Below are positions 27,019 through 35,181 of a DNA stretch of 64,000 bases, piece after piece; the stretch's first letter is position 1; each line of letters starts with the position of its first letter. Source of the stretch: Mycolicibacterium crocinum (lineage in GTDB: Bacteria; Actinomycetota; Actinomycetes; Mycobacteriales; Mycobacteriaceae); contig NZ_CP092362.2 in NCBI RefSeq assembly GCF_022370635.2, positions 1,364,001 to 1,428,000 on the forward strand, read 5' to 3'. Below the pieces are notes generated by a model. It ran no database searches and had not been told where the DNA came from. It saw only the letters and a list, made by a program, of their open reading frames with translations. The position numbers were made by a program, and so were the translations under genes.

Positions 27019-28707
27019 GTGGACGTCGGTGCGCAGATCTCCGTCGACGCGATGGCAGAAGAGGCGGGTTTCGTCGCGCTGCCGCCGGACGTCGGCGTCG
27101 TCGTGCAGAACGCCGACGGCGAGATAGTGGCCGCGTCGGAAGTGGCACAGGACATTCTGGGGTTGTCGTTCGGCCAGATGCTGGGTCGGACGTCGCAGGA
27201 CCCCCGCTGGGCCGCGGTCGACGAGGACGGCCGATTCCTCGAGGGCGCCCAGGCCCCCGCGATGGTCGCTCGCCGCACCGGCGTCGCGGTGCGCAACCGA
27301 ATCATGGGTGTGCACCGCCCCGGCAGTGATGCCGCGGGGCGCCACGTGTGGCTTTACATCGACGCCGTACCGATCTTTCGTGCCGACGATCCCGACCCGT
27401 GGGCGGTGGTGGCTGCGTTCCGGCCGGTCAGCGGCGAGCCGTTGCACGCTCTGCAACTGCGCGAATCCGAGCGACTGTTTCGCATGATCGCTGAATACAG
27501 CTCCGACATGGTGGCCTGGCAGCTGGTCGACGAGACCACGTTCCTGTGGGTGTCGCCGGCGTCGCGCACCGTATTGGGCTTCGAGCCGGACGAACTGATC
27601 GGCACCTACGGCATCGATCTCGTCCACCCCGACGAACGTGCGTCTCTGGCGGAGTCCTGGCGCACCACCAGCGGTGCGCTGACCAGATTCACGATGCGCA
27701 TGCGGCACGCGGACGGTGACTACCGATGGATCGAGACCACCGCGCACGTCCTGCCCTCCGACGGCGACCGACCGCAGCAGATGATCACCGCGCACCGCGA
27801 CGTCAGCGATCGCGTGAATGCTGAACGCGCCCGCGATGCCGCAGTGCGGATGTTCGAACTGGCGATGAGCCACGCCACGATCGGTGTCGGCTGGCGTAGG
27901 CGCGATGGCACGCTTTCGCGGGTCAATCCCGCGATGTGCAGCATTCTCGGCAGACGCGCCGACGAGCTGATCGGGCATTCTCTGCGCGAGTTCGCCACCG
28001 ATGACGGCACGGCCTTCGAGGACGCCGTGGCCGCTGTGTACGCCGGGACGCGCAGCCACCATGAGGGTGAGCGTCAGTTCCTCCGTCCGGATGGGACGCT
28101 GGTGTGGGGTCTGCAGACCATCGTCGGCCTGCCCGACGAGTCCGGCGCCGTCACCTATTTCCTGGTGCAGCTGCAAGACATCACCGAGCAGAAGAGAGCG
28201 GCTGCCCAGCTCGAGCAGGCCGCGTTGACCGACCCGCTCACCGGACTGTCCAACCGCACCGTTCTGGAAGATCGGCTTACCCGAGCCCTTGCCAGGGCCC
28301 GGCTCACCGACACTCTCGTGGGTGTGTTGTTCATCGACCTCGACCATTTCAAAACCGTCAATGACCGTCACGGGCATGCTGTCGGCGATAAAGTGCTGTG
28401 CGAGATAGGAATTCGGTTAGCCGCCGCCGTGCGCGACACCGACACCGTCGTCCGGCTGGGCGGTGACGAGTTCGTCGTCGTCCGCGAACACCTCCATGAT
28501 GTCGGCCAGCTGGAAGATCTGGGTCAGCAAATCCTTCACAGCCTGGCGGCACCCTTCGAGGTCGACACCCACACGTTGAATATCAGCGCCAGCGTCGGCA
28601 GCGCCGTCGGCTCGGATCTTTCTGCGACACAATTACTTTCGCGTGCCGACGAAGCGATGTACCGAGCCAAGCGCGAACATCGCGGTCAGTTCTCATCACC
28701 CGACTGA
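27019..28707 (+). CDS. PAS-PAS-PAS-GGDEF diguanylate cyclase
   Basis: 562 residues from GTG 27019, preceded by GAGGGGGG; an ATG at 26938 gives a poor extension. Three PAS regions are seen: about 20-125 (VVVQNADGEIVAASEVAQDILG), 145-270 (MIAEYSSDMVAWQLVDETTFLWVS ending DVSDRVNAERA) and 275-395 (GVGWRRRDGTLSRVNPAMCSILG ending QDITEQKRAA). The GGDEF domain spans about 400-560 with intact active motif GGDEF at 481-485 and an RDTD inhibitory site five residues before it. It makes cyclic di-GMP and should be product-inhibited. No EAL domain or transmembrane helix, so a cytosolic sensor. Confidence 0.9.
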   Translation: MDVGAQISVDAMAEEAGFVALPPDVGVVVQNADGEIVAASEVAQDILGLSFGQMLGRTSQDPRWAAVDEDGRFLEGAQAPAMVARRTGVAVRNRIMGVHRPGSDAAGRHVWLYIDAVPIFRADDPDPWAVVAAFRPVSGEPLHALQLRESERLFRMIAEYSSDMVAWQLVDETTFLWVSPASRTVLGFEPDELIGTYGIDLVHPDERASLAESWRTTSGALTRFTMRMRHADGDYRWIETTAHVLPSDGDRPQQMITAHRDVSDRVNAERARDAAVRMFELAMSHATIGVGWRRRDGTLSRVNPAMCSILGRRADELIGHSLREFATDDGTAFEDAVAAVYAGTRSHHEGERQFLRPDGTLVWGLQTIVGLPDESGAVTYFLVQLQDITEQKRAAAQLEQAALTDPLTGLSNRTVLEDRLTRALARARLTDTLVGVLFIDLDHFKTVNDRHGHAVGDKVLCEIGIRLAAAVRDTDTVVRLGGDEFVVVREHLHDVGQLEDLGQQILHSLAAPFEVDTHTLNISASVGSAVGSDLSATQLLSRADEAMYRAKREHRGQFSSPD

Positions 28708-28755
28708 GTGCATCTCGTTGTTTCGCGGCGCCGCCCGGAGGGCTAGGGTGAGTTT

Positions 28756-29115
28756 GTGATCGGTGACACGCGCGCCGACGATCGGCGTGAAACTGAGCTC
28801 GACGGCCGCGAGCAGCGTCTCGTGCACCGCGAGGCAGAGGTCTCGAGACGCGAATCAGTGGCCGACGAACGAGATCGCATCGCAGACGAGCGCGACCAGG
28901 TCGCCGACGACCGTGAGCTGGCCGCTGACGAGCGTGAGGCGCGCGCCGATGAGCGCGAAGGTGCGACCGCACAGCGGGAGCAGGAGCGCCTGCAGCGCCT
29001 GGATGAGCGGGCCAGTCGCGAGACGGCCGCGGAACGACGCGACAACGCCGAAATCAGGCGGGCGGTGGCCGAAACACGGCGGCGGATCGCCGACCAGCAG
29101 GCCGATCAGGCGTAG
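28756..29115 (+). CDS. Highly charged heptad-repeat protein
   Basis: 119 residues; GTG lies 6 nt after TAGGGT (28744-28749). Residues about 35-110 are tandem seven-residue units of the type ADERDRI, ADERDQV, ADDRELA, ADEREAR, ADEREGA, then RLQRLDE, RASRETA, AERRDNA, EIRRAVA, ETRRRIA. Nearly every residue is Ala, Arg, Asp or Glu, so a single long charged helix or weak coiled coil is expected. The gene is 48 bp after the GGDEF gene on the same strand with its own promoter signal. Function unknown; partner or scaffold for the cyclase is a guess. Its end overlaps the convergent methyltransferase by 10 bp. Confidence 0.7.
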   Translation: MIGDTRADDRRETELDGREQRLVHREAEVSRRESVADERDRIADERDQVADDRELAADEREARADEREGATAQREQERLQRLDERASRETAAERRDNAEIRRAVAETRRRIADQQADQA

Positions 29116-29789
29116 CCGACCCAACCCCGGAACGTGAACGCCGAGAAGAACTCGGTGACATCACTGAAACCGGCCTCCTGCAGGATGGTGCGATCTTGCG
29201 CCGGTGACAGGACAGGGACCTGCGTGCCGATGGCCGTGCGCGCCCGGTCGACATCGGCGGCATCGATGCCCGACTCGACGAGATAGGCGACATGGCGGCT
29301 CAGCCACAGCTCTCGTTCGCCGTCGCGCTGCGGAAAGCTCATGTGCGCCACGATAAATGGCGCACCAGGCGCGAGCCGCCGTCGTACCTGCGTTGCGGTG
29401 GCACGGCGTTCTTCGTAAGGCAGAAAGTGCAGTGTCAGCAGGCTCGTGGCGGCGGCGAAGGGGCCGGCCGGCGCGTCATCGACGTATCCGTGGTGCATGC
29501 GAACCCGCTGCGCCAACGGGCCGAGGTTGCGCTCGGCGAGATCCAGCATCGCGCCCGACGGGTCGACGGCGTCGAATGTCCACCCCTGGTGCGCTTCGGC
29601 GAAGGCCTTGGTCTCGAGACCTCCGCCCGCACCGAGGACGAGGATCCGGGCATCGGACGGCGTGCGTTCGGCAATGAGGACCGCGACCATCCGATGGATG
29701 TCGCGGTAGGCGGGCACCATCTGAGCCGCCCGGTCGGCATACCTGGCGACGTGGTGTGGATCGTCGAACGGGTTCAGAGTTGTCGTCAC
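29106..29789 (-). CDS. Class I SAM-dependent methyltransferase
   Basis: 227 residues from GTG 29789, chosen over a longer frame since homologous sequence begins near NPFDDPHHVARYAD. SAM-binding motif I ILVLGAGGGLETKAFAEA is near residues 47-65, the acidic VDPSGAMLDLAE end of strand 2 near 72, and a GPFAAATSLLTLHFLP motif IV. The fold matches tRNA/small-molecule methyltransferases of the TPMT/UbiE kind; substrate is unknown. No operon partner. The next 362 bp upstream are non-coding. Confidence 0.83.
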   Translation of the reverse strand: MTTTLNPFDDPHHVARYADRAAQMVPAYRDIHRMVAVLIAERTPSDARILVLGAGGGLETKAFAEAHQGWTFDAVDPSGAMLDLAERNLGPLAQRVRMHHGYVDDAPAGPFAAATSLLTLHFLPYEERRATATQVRRRLAPGAPFIVAHMSFPQRDGERELWLSRHVAYLVESGIDAADVDRARTAIGTQVPVLSPAQDRTILQEAGFSDVTEFFSAFTFRGWVGYA

Positions 29790-30151
29790 ATTCCGATCGT
29801 GAGTGCGTTTAAGCAGGTTCGGCAAGGCGATTTGCCGATCAGGCAAGTTGCTCCGGGTGGCGGCGCGACCGCTACCCCCGCCGGGTCAGGTGATTTGTTT
29901 GCTATTTATGTCACCAACGTCAATCAACTGCGCATGACGGTCCGTAACCGCGCTTATCCACATTGCCGTGCTCGGTCGCATGTGCATTGTAGATCCTTGG
30001 TGTACTTCGGCTTTCGCAAGCGCTGCAGCCCATTCGGGCATACCACTCGCGCAAACAAAAAATTGACTGACACGACAAAAATCACCTCGGTACGGGGTAT
30101 AGATGTTTATTACGCAATGAATTCGCTGGTCTACGCGGGGTTGGGGGCGAC
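29790..30151. other. 362-bp intergenic region, AT-richer, before the pentapeptide gene
   Basis: The longest non-coding stretch of the window. It contains a small inverted repeat TTGCC/GGCAA (29832-29846), one perfect TTATCCACA DnaA-box-like nonamer (29954-29962), and an A-rich zone from about 30050. TATAGA at 30098-30103 is a possible -10 for the pentapeptide gene and would give a leader of about 40 nt; GGGTAT (30095-30100) would fit a SigF -10 but no GTTT lies at proper distance. TTGACT (30063-30068) is too far from TATAGA for a normal -35. No open frame here looks coding. Confidence 0.5.
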
Positions 30152-33100
30152 ATGTCTGGTAGGCACAGTCAGAAGGCGTCAGGGGCGCGGAAGCACCCGC
30201 GGGAACCGTACGCCTGGCTGGGCGCGGGGGCCGTCGCGCTGGGACTGGGCGCGGCACTGGCCAGTGGGGCCGGCATCGCGCAAGCCGACACCGGGGGGGC
30301 CGCGCCATCGGGTAGCCATGCCGATTCCGCCTCGGCGAGCAAGTCCACCACCGCCTCCGCCAAGAATGTGGGTGCCAAGCAGTCGGCAACCGGCGTCGCG
30401 TCGCCTCGCTCGGCCGTCGCGACGAGTGGCCGGGTCGCCGCGGCGGTCACCCCACCCAAGGTGGCCGTCGCGCCGGCGTCCGCAACCAACCCTGTCGCAG
30501 GATTGCTGACTCAGGTCTTGGCGGCGTTCGGGTTGAAACCTCCTGCGGCACCCAAGTTTCCGGCGCCCCGGGCGGTGCCGTCGGCAGCGGCCACCAACCC
30601 GCTCGCCGCGTGCGGAGTCAGCAAGGACTGCTCCAATCTGAACTTGAGCGGAGCGAATCTGGCCGGCCTGAACCTGACCGGCTACAACTTCACCGGAGCG
30701 AACCTGTCGGGCGCAAACCTGACCAAATCCACGCTGTCGGGGGCGACCCTGACCGGCGCGACGTTGTCCGGCTCGAACATGACCTCGGCCAACCTGACCG
30801 GGCAAAACCTCCAGGGCTTCAACCTGACCGGAGTCACCCTGGTCGGCACGAACCTGACAGGGGCCAATCTGACCGGGCAGAACCTGCAGAGCCGTAACCT
30901 CACGTCGGCGACGCTGGTCGGCGCGACCCTCACCGGGGCGAGCCTGTCCGGGGCGAATCTGACAGGAGCCAACCTGACGGGCCAGAACCTGCAGGGCTTC
31001 GACCTGACCGGGGTGACCCTGGTCGGGGCGATCTTGACCAATGCCAACCTCGCGGGCCAGAACCTGCAGAGCCGCAACCTAACCCGGGCGTCGTTGGTCG
31101 GGACGACGTTGACCGGGGCGAACCTGTCCGGGGCCAATCTCACCTATGCCAACCTGACCGGACAAGACCTGCAGGGCTTCAACCTGACCGGCGTAACGTT
31201 GGCCGGAGCGGGTCTGGCCAACGCCAATCTGACCGGGCAGAACCTGCAGGGCGTCAACCTGAATTCGGCGCAACTGTCCGGGGCGACGTTGGCCGGTGCC
31301 AACCTCTCCGGAGCGAAGATGACCGCAGCGCTGCTGATCGGGGCGAATCTGTCGGGGACGAATCTGACCGCAGCGACGATGATCGGCGCGAATTTCACGG
31401 GAGCGACGCTGACCGGGGCGACGCTGACGCGGGCCAATCTCAGCGTTGCCAATCTCACCACACAGAACTTGCAGGGCTTCGATCTGACCGGCGTCACATT
31501 CGCCGGCACGATCCTGGCCAACGCCGATCTGACCGGTCAGAACCTCACGGGTAAGAACATGGCCGCGGCGACCCTGGCCGGCGCGACGTTGACCGGAGCC
31601 GCGCTGACGGGGGCGAATCTGGCGGCGGCCAATCTGGTCGGGCAGAATCTTCAGGGCTTTGATCTGACCGGTGTGACGCTGGCCGGTGCGAATCTGACCG
31701 GAGCCAACCTCAGCGGACAGAACCTGCAGGGCCGCAACCTGATTGGGGCCACCCTGGTCGGTGCCACACTGACCGGAGTGACGTTGACCGGTGCGAATCT
31801 GAGCCTGGCCAACCTGATCGGGCAGAATCTTCAGGGCTTTGATCTGACCGGTACCGCGCTCGCCGGGGCGAATCTGTCAGGCGCGAACCTGACCGGGCAG
31901 AACTTGCAGAACCGCAACTTGACCGGGGCGACGCTCGCGTCGGCGAACCTCTCCGGTGCCAACCTAACCGGGGCAACGCTGACCAAGGCGAATCTGTTGG
32001 GCGCGAACCTGACCGGGGCCACGTTGACCGGTGCGAATCTGAGCCTGGCCAACCTCACCGGACAGAATCTTCAGGGGTTCGATCTGACCGGTGTCACCTT
32101 CGTCGGGGCGAATCTCACCAACGCCGACCTCACCGGGCAGAACCTCCAGAATCGGAACCTCACCTCGGCGACCCTGGCCGGGGCGACGTTGACCGGTGCG
32201 ACGCTGACGGGTGCAAATCTGACCAATGCCAACCTGATTGGGCAGAACCTGCAGGGGTTTGACCTGACGGGTACGACGTTGGTCGGGACGAACCTGACCA
32301 ACGCGAACCTGAGCGGACAGAACCTGTCAGGCCGCAATCTCACCGGGGTAAAGCTGGGTGGGGCGAACCTGTCCGGGGCGGATCTGACGAACGCCCTTCT
32401 GACGTCCGCGACGCTGGTGGGGGCCACGTTGACCGGTGCGACATTGACCGGTGCAAACCTGACGAATGCCAACCTGATTGGGCAGAACCTGCAGGGGTTT
32501 GACCTGACGGGTACGACGTTGGTCGGGACCTACCTGACCAACGCGAACCTGAGCGGACAGAACCTGTCGGGCCGCAATCTCACCGGGGTGAAGCTGGGTG
32601 GGGCGAACCTGTCCGGGGCCAACCTGTCGGGCGCCAACCTGACCTCGGCGACGCTGGCCGGCGCGACGGTGACAGGTGCGACGCTCACGAGCGCAAATTT
32701 GAGCAGTGCCAACGTCGTTGGGGTGAACTTCCAAGGCCTGGATCTCACCGGCGTGACATTGGTCGGAACCGTCATGACGAACGCCAACCTGAGCGGACAG
32801 AACCTCACGGGCCGCAATCTGACGCGGACAACGTTGGTCGGCGCGACGCTGACCGGTGCAACGTTGACGGGGGCGACTCTGTACGGGGCGAACCTGTCGG
32901 GCGCCAACCTGAGTGGACTCAACCTTCAGGGCGTGACCCTGACCGGTGCGGTCTTCGCAGGAGCGAACCTGAGTAGTGCGACCCTGACCGGACAGACGCT
33001 GCAAGCGCTGAACCTGAGCGGGGCGAATCTATCCGGCGCGACCTTGAACAACGCCAACCTCATCAGGGCCAACATCCAAGGGGCGAACCTGACGTCGGCC

Positions 33101-33229
33101 AGCTTGATCGGGGCGAACCTCAGTGGCGCGAATCTGCGGGTAGCCAACCTGACGGGGGCGAACCTGACCGGAGCGATTCTCACCGGAGCGATCCTCACCG
33201 GCGCCAATATGACCGGCGTGATCCGGTAG
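30152..33229 (+). CDS. Giant exported pentapeptide-repeat protein
   Basis: 1025 residues. N-terminus is a mycobacterial export signal: basic start, WLGAGAVALGLGAALASG core, cleavage likely after IAQA before D46. Residues 47-160 are Ala/Ser/Thr/Pro-rich and disordered, ending in C154 and C160, which may form a disulfide cap. Residues about 162-1024 are uninterrupted pentapeptides of the form A-N/T-L-T/S-G, about 172 units or 43 four-unit coils, predicting a right-handed quadrilateral beta-helix near 200 angstrom long. Unlike MfpA it has almost no Asp/Glu, so DNA mimicry is unlikely. Signature coil GQNLQGFDLTGV recurs every 60 or 80 residues. Likely an extracellular or cell-wall rod; function unknown. 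Confidence 0.88.
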   Translation: MSGRHSQKASGARKHPREPYAWLGAGAVALGLGAALASGAGIAQADTGGAAPSGSHADSASASKSTTASAKNVGAKQSATGVASPRSAVATSGRVAAAVTPPKVAVAPASATNPVAGLLTQVLAAFGLKPPAAPKFPAPRAVPSAAATNPLAACGVSKDCSNLNLSGANLAGLNLTGYNFTGANLSGANLTKSTLSGATLTGATLSGSNMTSANLTGQNLQGFNLTGVTLVGTNLTGANLTGQNLQSRNLTSATLVGATLTGASLSGANLTGANLTGQNLQGFDLTGVTLVGAILTNANLAGQNLQSRNLTRASLVGTTLTGANLSGANLTYANLTGQDLQGFNLTGVTLAGAGLANANLTGQNLQGVNLNSAQLSGATLAGANLSGAKMTAALLIGANLSGTNLTAATMIGANFTGATLTGATLTRANLSVANLTTQNLQGFDLTGVTFAGTILANADLTGQNLTGKNMAAATLAGATLTGAALTGANLAAANLVGQNLQGFDLTGVTLAGANLTGANLSGQNLQGRNLIGATLVGATLTGVTLTGANLSLANLIGQNLQGFDLTGTALAGANLSGANLTGQNLQNRNLTGATLASANLSGANLTGATLTKANLLGANLTGATLTGANLSLANLTGQNLQGFDLTGVTFVGANLTNADLTGQNLQNRNLTSATLAGATLTGATLTGANLTNANLIGQNLQGFDLTGTTLVGTNLTNANLSGQNLSGRNLTGVKLGGANLSGADLTNALLTSATLVGATLTGATLTGANLTNANLIGQNLQGFDLTGTTLVGTYLTNANLSGQNLSGRNLTGVKLGGANLSGANLSGANLTSATLAGATVTGATLTSANLSSANVVGVNFQGLDLTGVTLVGTVMTNANLSGQNLTGRNLTRTTLVGATLTGATLTGATLYGANLSGANLSGLNLQGVTLTGAVFAGANLSSATLTGQTLQALNLSGANLSGATLNNANLIRANIQGANLTSASLIGANLSGANLRVANLTGANLTGAILTGAILTGANMTGVIR
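30635..33226 (+). repeat. 60-bp coding periodicity (pentapeptide coils)
   Basis: The DNA keeps a near-exact 60-bp period (one 20-residue coil), with higher-order units of 180, 240 or 300 bp marked by the segment encoding GQNLQGF near 30805, 30985, 31165, 31465, 31645, 31825, 32065, 32245 and 32485. All spacings are multiples of 60, so expansion has kept coil phase. Confidence 0.85.
32221..32619 (+). repeat. Recent 240-bp tandem duplication inside the pentapeptide gene
   Basis: Bases 32221-32379 and 32461-32619 are the same apart from five substitutions, at an offset of exactly 240 bp (four coils). One change turns the Asn of GTNLTNANL into Tyr (GTYLTNANL). Surrounding coils are clearly more diverged. 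Confidence 0.8.
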
Positions 33230-33278
33230 ACGAGCCGCCTCGGCCGGCGTTGTCGGTGGGTGCCCTTAGCCTGCCGGG

Positions 33279-33689
33279 ATGAACTTCATGTCAACCCGCA
33301 TCATCACAGCCGACGTCACACGGCTGGTCGAGTTCTATGAACTGGTCACCGGCATCACCGCCGTGTGGGCCAACGAGCTGTTCGCCGAAATCCCCACCGC
33401 CATCGGGACACTCGCTATCGGCAGCGACAAGACGGTACCCCTGTTCGGGATCGGATCAGCGGAACCGGCGTCCAACCGGAGTGCAATTCTGGAATTCCTC
33501 GTTGAGGATGTCGACGCCGAGTTCGGCCGGCTTCGTGGGCACATCACAGAGGTCGTGACCGAACCCACGACGATGCCGTGGGGCAATCGGGCGTTGTTGT
33601 TTCGCGATCCGGACGGAAACCTCGTCAATCTGTTCACCCCGGTCACCGACGAGGCCCGCGCGAAGTTCGGAACCGCCGCGTCGCGCTAA
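33279..33689 (+). CDS. VOC (glyoxalase/bleomycin-resistance fold) protein
   Basis: 136 residues; ATG is 6 nt after TAGCCT (33267-33272), so leaderless. Two betaalphabetabetabeta halves of the vicinal oxygen chelate fold: MSTRIITADVTRLVEFYELVTGI at the start and LEFLVEDVDAEFGRLRGH in the second half, ending with the typical WGNRALLFRDPDGNLVNLFTPV. Metal ligands are not obvious apart from the C-terminal region, so enzyme or binding protein cannot be told apart. Its TAA is part of the -10 hexamer of the next gene. Confidence 0.85.
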   Translation: MNFMSTRIITADVTRLVEFYELVTGITAVWANELFAEIPTAIGTLAIGSDKTVPLFGIGSAEPASNRSAILEFLVEDVDAEFGRLRGHITEVVTEPTTMPWGNRALLFRDPDGNLVNLFTPVTDEARAKFGTAASR

Positions 33690-33698
33690 TATCCGCCA

Positions 33699-34223
33699 AT
33701 GCGCGCAAAACGAGTGTTCGGGGTGCTTCTCGGCGTGATCTCCGCTGTATCGCTCAGCGCTGGGTGCGGGAATTCAGGCTCGACCGCGGGGCAGTCGAGC
33801 GCCAGCACACCGGCCAGCTCCACGGCGGCAGCCACCCTCGAGGCGGTCGCGTTCGGCACCAAGGTCGACATCGCGTCATCGGACGGCACCGCCGCCTACA
33901 CGATCGACAACCTGCAGCCCGTGCCGCGCGAAGCCCAGATCGTCCCGGCCAAGGGCGTGATGTACGCCGTCGACGTGACGATCGTCGCCAAGAGCGGCAC
34001 ACCCACGTACAACGGCTTCTACATCGTCGCCCGCGGCGCCGACGGGTCGAACATCGCGCCGGCCGTCGGTGCCGTCCAGCCCGGTATCACCTCGGGTCAG
34101 CTTGCGCAGGGCCAGCAGGTCGCCGGCCACGTCGCCTACGACGTCCCGCAGGGTCAGACCATCACCGCGATCATGTTCCGCGATCCGAAAGGAAAGGTGC
34201 TCGCGGTCTGGGGTGCGGCGTAG
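33699..34223 (+). CDS. Lipoprotein with MPT63/DUF1942-like domain
   Basis: 174 residues; ATG lies 6 nt after TAATAT (33687-33692), which overlaps the previous stop codon. Signal peptide with lipobox LSAGC, Cys near residue 23, then a Ser/Thr/Ala linker. The remaining 125 residues look like an Ig-like beta-sandwich: VAFGTKVDIASSDGTAAYTIDNLQPV, VMYAVDVTIVAKSGTPTYNGFYIVARGADGSNI and ending GKVLAVWG, close to the secreted antigen MPT63. Likely cell-envelope surface; function unknown. Confidence 0.75.
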   Translation: MRAKRVFGVLLGVISAVSLSAGCGNSGSTAGQSSASTPASSTAAATLEAVAFGTKVDIASSDGTAAYTIDNLQPVPREAQIVPAKGVMYAVDVTIVAKSGTPTYNGFYIVARGADGSNIAPAVGAVQPGITSGQLAQGQQVAGHVAYDVPQGQTITAIMFRDPKGKVLAVWGAA

Positions 34224-34295
34224 GTTCGACCCGGGGAGGCGCCGCATGTCCCGGTGGGCTTCGGCGTCGGCATCGGATTCTGACGCCGCCGCGAA

Positions 34296-34991
34296 TCAGT
34301 CTGCGATGACCTGGATTTCGTCACCGAGTCGGTAGCTGCCGACCAAGGGGAGGGTGTCACCGCTCCAGAACCGGCCAGGGTCGAACCAGTTCTCGTTCTT
34401 GTGGGTGGACAGCAACCCCATCTCCTCATAGGTGATGGCGACGGTTTCCGCGCAATACGCCGTCTGCAGACCGACTTCGCGTTCGGCCAGCTTACGGCGT
34501 TCGGCAGACTCGCGAACCTTCTTGTGCACGAACGGGATTCCGCGAGTCCAGTCCCCGGCGGTCGGGAGCCGGCCCCGCAGCCAGCGGCCGGTCAGCCGTG
34601 CGGTGGAGGGGAACGGGGTGCCGTCCATCCGGGCGATCACCTTCAGCAGCTGATCTTCGTGTTCGCGGGTGACATCCGGAGTGAGCTGACGCAGCCAGCA
34701 CCGCTGGCCGTATTGATGCAGCCACTGTTCGACCGCCTCCCGGGCGTCGTTGAGCTGCACCCCGCGGTGGTTGGTGCCGGTCCACAAGTCCAGCAGCTTG
34801 TGGCCGAGCTCGGCGTGCCAGATCAACGGCGGCAGATCGTCGAGCGCGACCGTCATGCCGACGTGGTTGACCGGTGCGTTGGTCAGCGTCTGGATCGCCC
34901 GGTCCGGACCGGATCCGCCGCGGAACAGCCAGACGTCACCGGTGCGGGTTTCATTCAGCGCCTGTGTCAACGACACGGTGTGCTCGCTCAC
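34296..34991 (-). CDS. Permuted NlpC/P60 (YiiX-like) papain-fold protein
   Basis: 231 residues from GTG 34991, which is 6 nt after TATGCT (34998-35003, minus strand); an upstream ATG at 35015 would lie upstream of that -10. The circularly permuted papain fold is suggested by GDVWLFRGGSGPDRAIQTLT with the His in VNHVGM early in the protein and the Cys in AYCAETVAITYEEMGLL late. The order His then Cys is the mark of the YiiX/YaeF group, which includes lipid-acyl transferases and amidases. No signal peptide, so it acts inside the cell. Substrate unknown. Confidence 0.7.
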   Translation of the reverse strand: MSEHTVSLTQALNETRTGDVWLFRGGSGPDRAIQTLTNAPVNHVGMTVALDDLPPLIWHAELGHKLLDLWTGTNHRGVQLNDAREAVEQWLHQYGQRCWLRQLTPDVTREHEDQLLKVIARMDGTPFPSTARLTGRWLRGRLPTAGDWTRGIPFVHKKVRESAERRKLAEREVGLQTAYCAETVAITYEEMGLLSTHKNENWFDPGRFWSGDTLPLVGSYRLGDEIQVIAD

Positions 34992-34997
34992 CAGCGC

Positions 34998-35007
34998 AGC
35001 ATAATGT
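34998..35007. promoter_or_regulatory. Bidirectional promoter with overlapping -10 hexamers
   Basis: Minus-strand TATGCT (34998-35003) and plus-strand TAATGT (35002-35007) share 2 bp. Each ends 6 nt before its start codon, GTG 34991 and ATG 35014. The start codons are only 22 bp apart, so both mRNAs should be leaderless and compete for one polymerase footprint. Confidence 0.6.
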
Positions 35008-35013
35008 GATCGC

Positions 35014-35181
35014 ATGCGCGGTATCTGGAAGTGGATCGGTCTGGCCGGTGCGGCCGGCGTCGTCGCGGGCGGAGTACTGGTCGCGCGGGACCAGCGGCGC
35101 CGCAAGGCCTACACGCCCGACGAGATCCGCGCCCGGTTACACCAGCGCCACACCGAGGCCGCGGCCGCGCCGAAAAGCTAA
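35014..35181 (+). CDS. Small single-pass membrane protein (55 aa)
   Basis: Begins [20 protein letters not shown]: a basic/aromatic start, one transmembrane segment (about residues 6-24), then a basic stretch RDQRRRK and an acidic/basic helix [14 protein letters not shown] with a short Ala-rich tail. Evidence for a real gene: codons have strong GC bias at third positions, a well-placed -10 (TAATGT) gives a leaderless ATG, and the TAA ends in the shared CTAA with the convergent cyclase. It resembles small conserved mycobacterial membrane proteins of unknown role. Confidence 0.72.
   Translation: MRGIWKWIGLAGAAGVVAGGVLVARDQRRRKAYTPDEIRARLHQRHTEAAAAPKS

Noticed and set aside
30063..30104. TTGACT ... 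TATAGA as a housekeeping -35/-10 pair
   Set aside because: The spacer is 29 bp, too long for a normal promoter; only TATAGA is kept as a weak candidate.
30635..33226. Regular 60-bp periodicity that could be taken for a CRISPR array or minisatellite
   Set aside because: The period codes for pentapeptide coils in one unbroken frame; there are no constant repeats with unique spacers and no cas genes.
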